A stretch of DNA of 25,117 bases, from assembly GCA_001689415.1 (NCBI GenBank), contig LUJM01000073.1, positions 1 through 25,117 of the forward strand, in the 5' to 3' direction. The translations under genes and the position numbers were made by a program. Each line of letters starts with the position of its first letter. Position 1 is the first letter of the stretch. This DNA comes from Bacteroidales bacterium M2. GTDB lineage: Bacteria > Bacteroidota > Bacteroidia > Bacteroidales > Muribaculaceae. Positions 22,283 through 25,117 of the stretch are shown in pieces. The notes below the pieces were generated by a model. It was not told the origin of the DNA. It did not search any database and was given only the letters and a program-made list of their open reading frames with translations.

Positions 22283-24505
22283 ATGAAGAAAGTGCTTCTT
22301 GCGGTCGGCATTACAGCCGTTGCTGTATTTGCCGCCGAGTCTGTATCCGCACAGACCGACACAGCTGTAGTGTTGAAACAAATCGAGGTGGTAGCTAACC
22401 GCGCCACCGATAAGACCCCCGTGGCTTTTACTAATGTAACAAAGGCGCAGTTCGAGAATTATAACGACGGTCGCGACATACCTTATCTGCTTCGTATGAC
22501 GCCGTCGGTGATTTCGACATCGGATGCCGGCGCGGGTATGGGATATACCTCGATGAGGGTTCGCGGCACCGACGGCTCGCGTATCAACATCACAGCCAAC
22601 GGTGTGCCTATCAACAATTCCGAGAGTCATAATGTATATTGGGTCAATATGCCCGACCTTGCCTCGTCGCTCCGCGATATGCAGATACAGCGCGGCGCCG
22701 GAACGAGTGTGAACGGTGCCGGAGCGTTCGGTGCAAGTATCAACATGCTCACTGATGCGCCATCGCAGGACGCTTATGCCGAAATATCGGCTTCGTACGG
22801 TATGTATAATACCAATCGCCAGAGCCTTCGCCTCGGTTCGGGTATGCTCGGCGGTCACTGGAGCTTCGATGCCCGCATAAGCCATATGGGTTCGGACGGT
22901 TATATCGAGCGAGCCTCGTCGAAACTGTGGAGCTACTTTACCCAGGCAGCCTATCAGAATAAAGGCACAATGCTTCGTTTCATAGTATTTGGTGGCAAGG
23001 AAGAAACTTACATGGCGTGGGACTATGCCTCGAAAGAGGACATGGCCAAATATGGCCGACGCTACAACCCTTGCGGCGAATATACCGACAGCGAAGGCAA
23101 GCGAGCATACTATAAGGACCAGAAGGACAACTATACCCAGCATCATTTCCAGATACACCTGTCGCAGGTTCTCAACGACCGCTGGCGCATGCATGCGGCC
23201 TTGCATTATACCGATGATTTCGGCTATTACAACCAGTATAAGACAAAGCGCACCCTTGTGGAGTACGGCCTCGAAAACTTCGTAAATGCCGACGGAGAGA
23301 AGGTGAAGAAATCAGATTTAATCCGCCTGAAGAAAAACGATAACGGCTTCGGCGGCGGTATGGCAACATTCAATTACGAGCATGGTAGCTGGAACGTGAC
23401 CCTTGGCGGCGCAGCCAACTACTTCCACGGCAAACACTACGGCCAGGTGGCATGGGTTCGCAACTATGTTGGGCCTATCGACCCTCTGCAGGAGTATTAT
23501 CGCAATACCGGCAAGAAATTCGATTCGAATATCTATGCCCGCGCCAACTACGACATCAGCCGCGAGTTCTCGGCCTTTGCCGACCTGCAGTACCGCCACA
23601 TACACTATACAATCGACGGTGCGAGCGACAATTATGACTGGAATACCGAAGCGCCTATGGCACTCGATATCAACCGCCGCTGGGACTTTTTCAACCCAAA
23701 GGTTGGTGTCAATTACCGTCGCGGCGGCCACCGAGCTTATGCGTCGTGGAGCGTTGCCCACAAAGAGCCTGTCCGCGATAACTTTACCGACGGCGACCCC
23801 AATCACCGCCCCGAGGCCGAGCGCCTTTTCGACTACGAGCTCGGCTATGTGTACGATACCAAGCTTTGGAGCATAGGGGCTAACCTTTATTATATGGATT
23901 ATAAGGACCAGCTTGTTGTTACCGGCCAGCTTTCCGATACCGGCAATGCTCTGAGTGTGAATACGCCCGATTCGTACCGTATGGGCGTAGAGTTGCAAGG
24001 CTCACTGCGCCCGTGCAAGTGGTTTGACTGGGATATCAATGCCACCTTGTCGCGAAACCGAATCAAGAATTTCACCGAGTATATCTACGAGGACGAATGG
24101 ACCAACCCGATTTCATTTGACCGAGGCGATACACCTATAGCCTTTTCGCCTGATTTCATCCTCAACAATGCATTCAATTTCAGGGTTTCGGGCTTCGAGG
24201 CTCAGCTTGCAAGCCACTATGTTAGCAAGCAGTATATGAACAATGCCCGCACCGAGGAAACCACTCTCGATGCTTATTTTGTTACCGACCTGCATCTTGG
24301 ATATACCTTCAAGAAATTGCGGGGTTGCGAGCGCCTGCATGTAGGTTTCTCGATATATAATATTTTCAACGAGAAGTATTACAACAACGGTTACTGCGGA
24401 GCCGGATACACCATGGTCGACGGCAAGCCCGAAATCTACCGTTACGCCGGATATGCCGCGCAGGCCCCGACACATGTAATGGCTAATATCTCAGTAAGAT
24501 TCTGA
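22283..24505 (+). CDS. TonB-dependent outer-membrane receptor for thiamine or a thiamine phosphate
   Basis: A 740-residue receptor with a signal peptide (cleavage near Val-Ser-Ala23), no CarboxypepD-like domain, a plug (about 35-160, with MRVRGTDGSRINITANGVPI and RGAGTSVNGAGAFGASINML) and a barrel ending ANISVRF. The TPP riboswitch in its leader and the PnuT gene 5 bp downstream indicate uptake of thiamine or its phosphates, as in the Bacteroides thiamine transport operon (there the receptor is called OMR1; correspondence inferred from arrangement). Substrate specificity is inferred from regulation and neighbours, not from binding residues. Confidence 0.9.
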   Translation: MKKVLLAVGITAVAVFAAESVSAQTDTAVVLKQIEVVANRATDKTPVAFTNVTKAQFENYNDGRDIPYLLRMTPSVISTSDAGAGMGYTSMRVRGTDGSRINITANGVPINNSESHNVYWVNMPDLASSLRDMQIQRGAGTSVNGAGAFGASINMLTDAPSQDAYAEISASYGMYNTNRQSLRLGSGMLGGHWSFDARISHMGSDGYIERASSKLWSYFTQAAYQNKGTMLRFIVFGGKEETYMAWDYASKEDMAKYGRRYNPCGEYTDSEGKRAYYKDQKDNYTQHHFQIHLSQVLNDRWRMHAALHYTDDFGYYNQYKTKRTLVEYGLENFVNADGEKVKKSDLIRLKKNDNGFGGGMATFNYEHGSWNVTLGGAANYFHGKHYGQVAWVRNYVGPIDPLQEYYRNTGKKFDSNIYARANYDISREFSAFADLQYRHIHYTIDGASDNYDWNTEAPMALDINRRWDFFNPKVGVNYRRGGHRAYASWSVAHKEPVRDNFTDGDPNHRPEAERLFDYELGYVYDTKLWSIGANLYYMDYKDQLVVTGQLSDTGNALSVNTPDSYRMGVELQGSLRPCKWFDWDINATLSRNRIKNFTEYIYEDEWTNPISFDRGDTPIAFSPDFILNNAFNFRVSGFEAQLASHYVSKQYMNNARTEETTLDAYFVTDLHLGYTFKKLRGCERLHVGFSIYNIFNEKYYNNGYCGAGYTMVDGKPEIYRYAGYAAQAPTHVMANISVRF

Positions 24506-24510
24506 TAGCT

Positions 24511-25068
24511 ATGTTGCTTGAAATCCTTGGTTTTACAGTCGGCCTGCTCTATCTCTGGTGGGAATATCACGCCGATGCCCGCGTATGGCTTGCCTCGATG
24601 GTTATGCCGGCGATATCTATGTGGATATATTTCTCGAAAGGAATCTATGCGGATTTCGCTATCAATATCTACTATCTAATCATGGCAGTCTACGGCTACG
24701 TGGTATGGCGCAGCGGCGGCGAAAATAAGGATAAAAAGCCATTGGCGATTACTCATACGCCGCTTTGGGCCTGGTGCGTAGTGGCGGCGGCTACGGCATC
24801 GTTGTGGGCGCTGTTGGCATGGGTGCTTTCCACTTATACCGACTCGACAGTGCCGGTGACCGATGCCTTTACCACCTCGCTCTCTATCGTAGCCACATGG
24901 ATGCTGGCACGCAAATTTGCCGAGCAGTGGCTTGCGTGGATAGTGGTAGATGCTGTATGTGTGGGGTTGTACGCCTACAAGGGATTGCTGTTCTACCCCA
25001 TTCTTTATGGCATATATACAGTAATCGCAGTCTTCGGCTACCGCAAATGGCTCAGGCTTATGAAGTAG
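24511..25068 (+). CDS. pnuT: PnuT-type (PnuC-family) inner-membrane thiamine transporter
   Basis: A 185-residue protein with seven or so membrane helices and the PnuC-family region EQWLAWIVVDAV (Trp140 and Trp143). PnuC-family proteins move unphosphorylated vitamins by facilitated diffusion, trapping them by intracellular phosphorylation; the TPP riboswitch ahead of the operon points to thiamine (PnuT) rather than nicotinamide riboside (PnuC). It starts 5 bp after the receptor gene. A thiamine pyrophosphokinase would be the expected next gene and may lie past the window. Confidence 0.9.
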   Translation: MLLEILGFTVGLLYLWWEYHADARVWLASMVMPAISMWIYFSKGIYADFAINIYYLIMAVYGYVVWRSGGENKDKKPLAITHTPLWAWCVVAAATASLWALLAWVLSTYTDSTVPVTDAFTTSLSIVATWMLARKFAEQWLAWIVVDAVCVGLYAYKGLLFYPILYGIYTVIAVFGYRKWLRLMK

Positions 25069-25079
25069 CGGAATTGCAA

Positions 25080-25114
25080 GGATGTTATACATTGCTGTTT
25101 ACTTAAGGAGAAAG
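25080..25114 (-). repeat. Right copy of the ~35-bp inverted repeat shared with the window start
   Basis: The reverse complement of positions 31-65, with an exact 16-bp core (25,093-25,108) and about five mismatches elsewhere. It begins 12 bp after the pnuT stop codon. An open frame from ATG 25,082 runs through it to the window end (12 codons), too short to call a gene. Confidence 0.6.
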
Positions 25115-25117
25115 AGT

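Noticed and set aside
22232..23206. 324-residue minus-strand frame opposite the thiamine receptor
   Set aside because: It lies wholly within the receptor and riboswitch region, has no recognisable domain and no promoter; it is a mirror frame of a biased coding sequence. The same applies to 23,318-23,998 (-).
25082..25117. Start of a next gene (open frame MLYIAVYLRRKS to the window end)
   Set aside because: Only 12 codons, overlapping the terminal repeat, and not resembling the N-terminus of thiamine pyrophosphokinase, the expected neighbour.

Overview
The window looks like chromosomal DNA from a Bacteroidales bacterium, plausibly Muribaculaceae (the family is an inference from gene content and style). 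The reasons are a set of promoters of the Bacteroidetes primary-sigma type (TTTG, about 19-20 bp, TAnnTTTG), start codons preceded by A/T-rich rather than Shine-Dalgarno sequence, a TonB-dependent receptor with an N-terminal carboxypeptidase-regulatory-like domain, a DUF4369 lipoprotein, a DUF1573 protein, and a TPP-riboswitch / TonB receptor / PnuT thiamine locus. No rRNA, tRNA, CRISPR array, transposase or integrase was seen.

Layout, left to right. 1-2,339: an exported SGNH hydrolase (+) and a DegP/HtrA-type lipoprotein protease (-) converge on a shared bidirectional terminator. 2,512-4,173: a small charged protein followed by a MATE exporter (+). 4,135-5,497: a small lipoprotein and a CorA-type metal channel (-), with the corA end overlapping the MATE end. 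5,613-7,449: a lipoprotein and an outer-membrane phospholipase A (-). 7,528-9,111: a POT-family peptide transporter (-). 9,240-10,304: a DUF1573 protein (-).

10,418-13,753 is the most unusual part: a compact plus-strand operon encoding a 40-residue acidic peptide, a major-capsid-like protein, an unrecognised 178-residue protein and a portal-like protein. It has no terminase, protease, tail, lysis, integrase or regulatory genes and sits between ordinary housekeeping genes on the opposite strand. Directly after it, 13,842-14,008, is an orphan transcription unit with a near-consensus promoter and an intrinsic terminator about 130 nt later but no credible ORF: a candidate small RNA.

14,055-17,548: a thioredoxin-like protein, then ComF overlapping a TonB-dependent receptor (all -). 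17,549-17,830: a repeat-rich spacer ending in a strong terminator. 17,831-20,691: a PpiD/SurA-like membrane-anchored periplasmic folding factor and elongation factor P (both -, each with its own promoter and terminator). 20,878-21,964: lrgAB (+). 21,965-22,150: an array of direct and inverted repeats. 22,161-25,068: promoter, TPP riboswitch, outer-membrane receptor and PnuT, together a thiamine uptake operon that probably continues past the window.

Much of the window serves the cell envelope: periplasmic quality control (HtrA, PpiD-like), outer-membrane lipid or lipoprotein functions (OMPLA, DUF4369) and transport (MATE, CorA, POT, LrgAB, two TonB receptors, PnuT). The two ends of the window carry an inverted copy of the same roughly 35-bp sequence.
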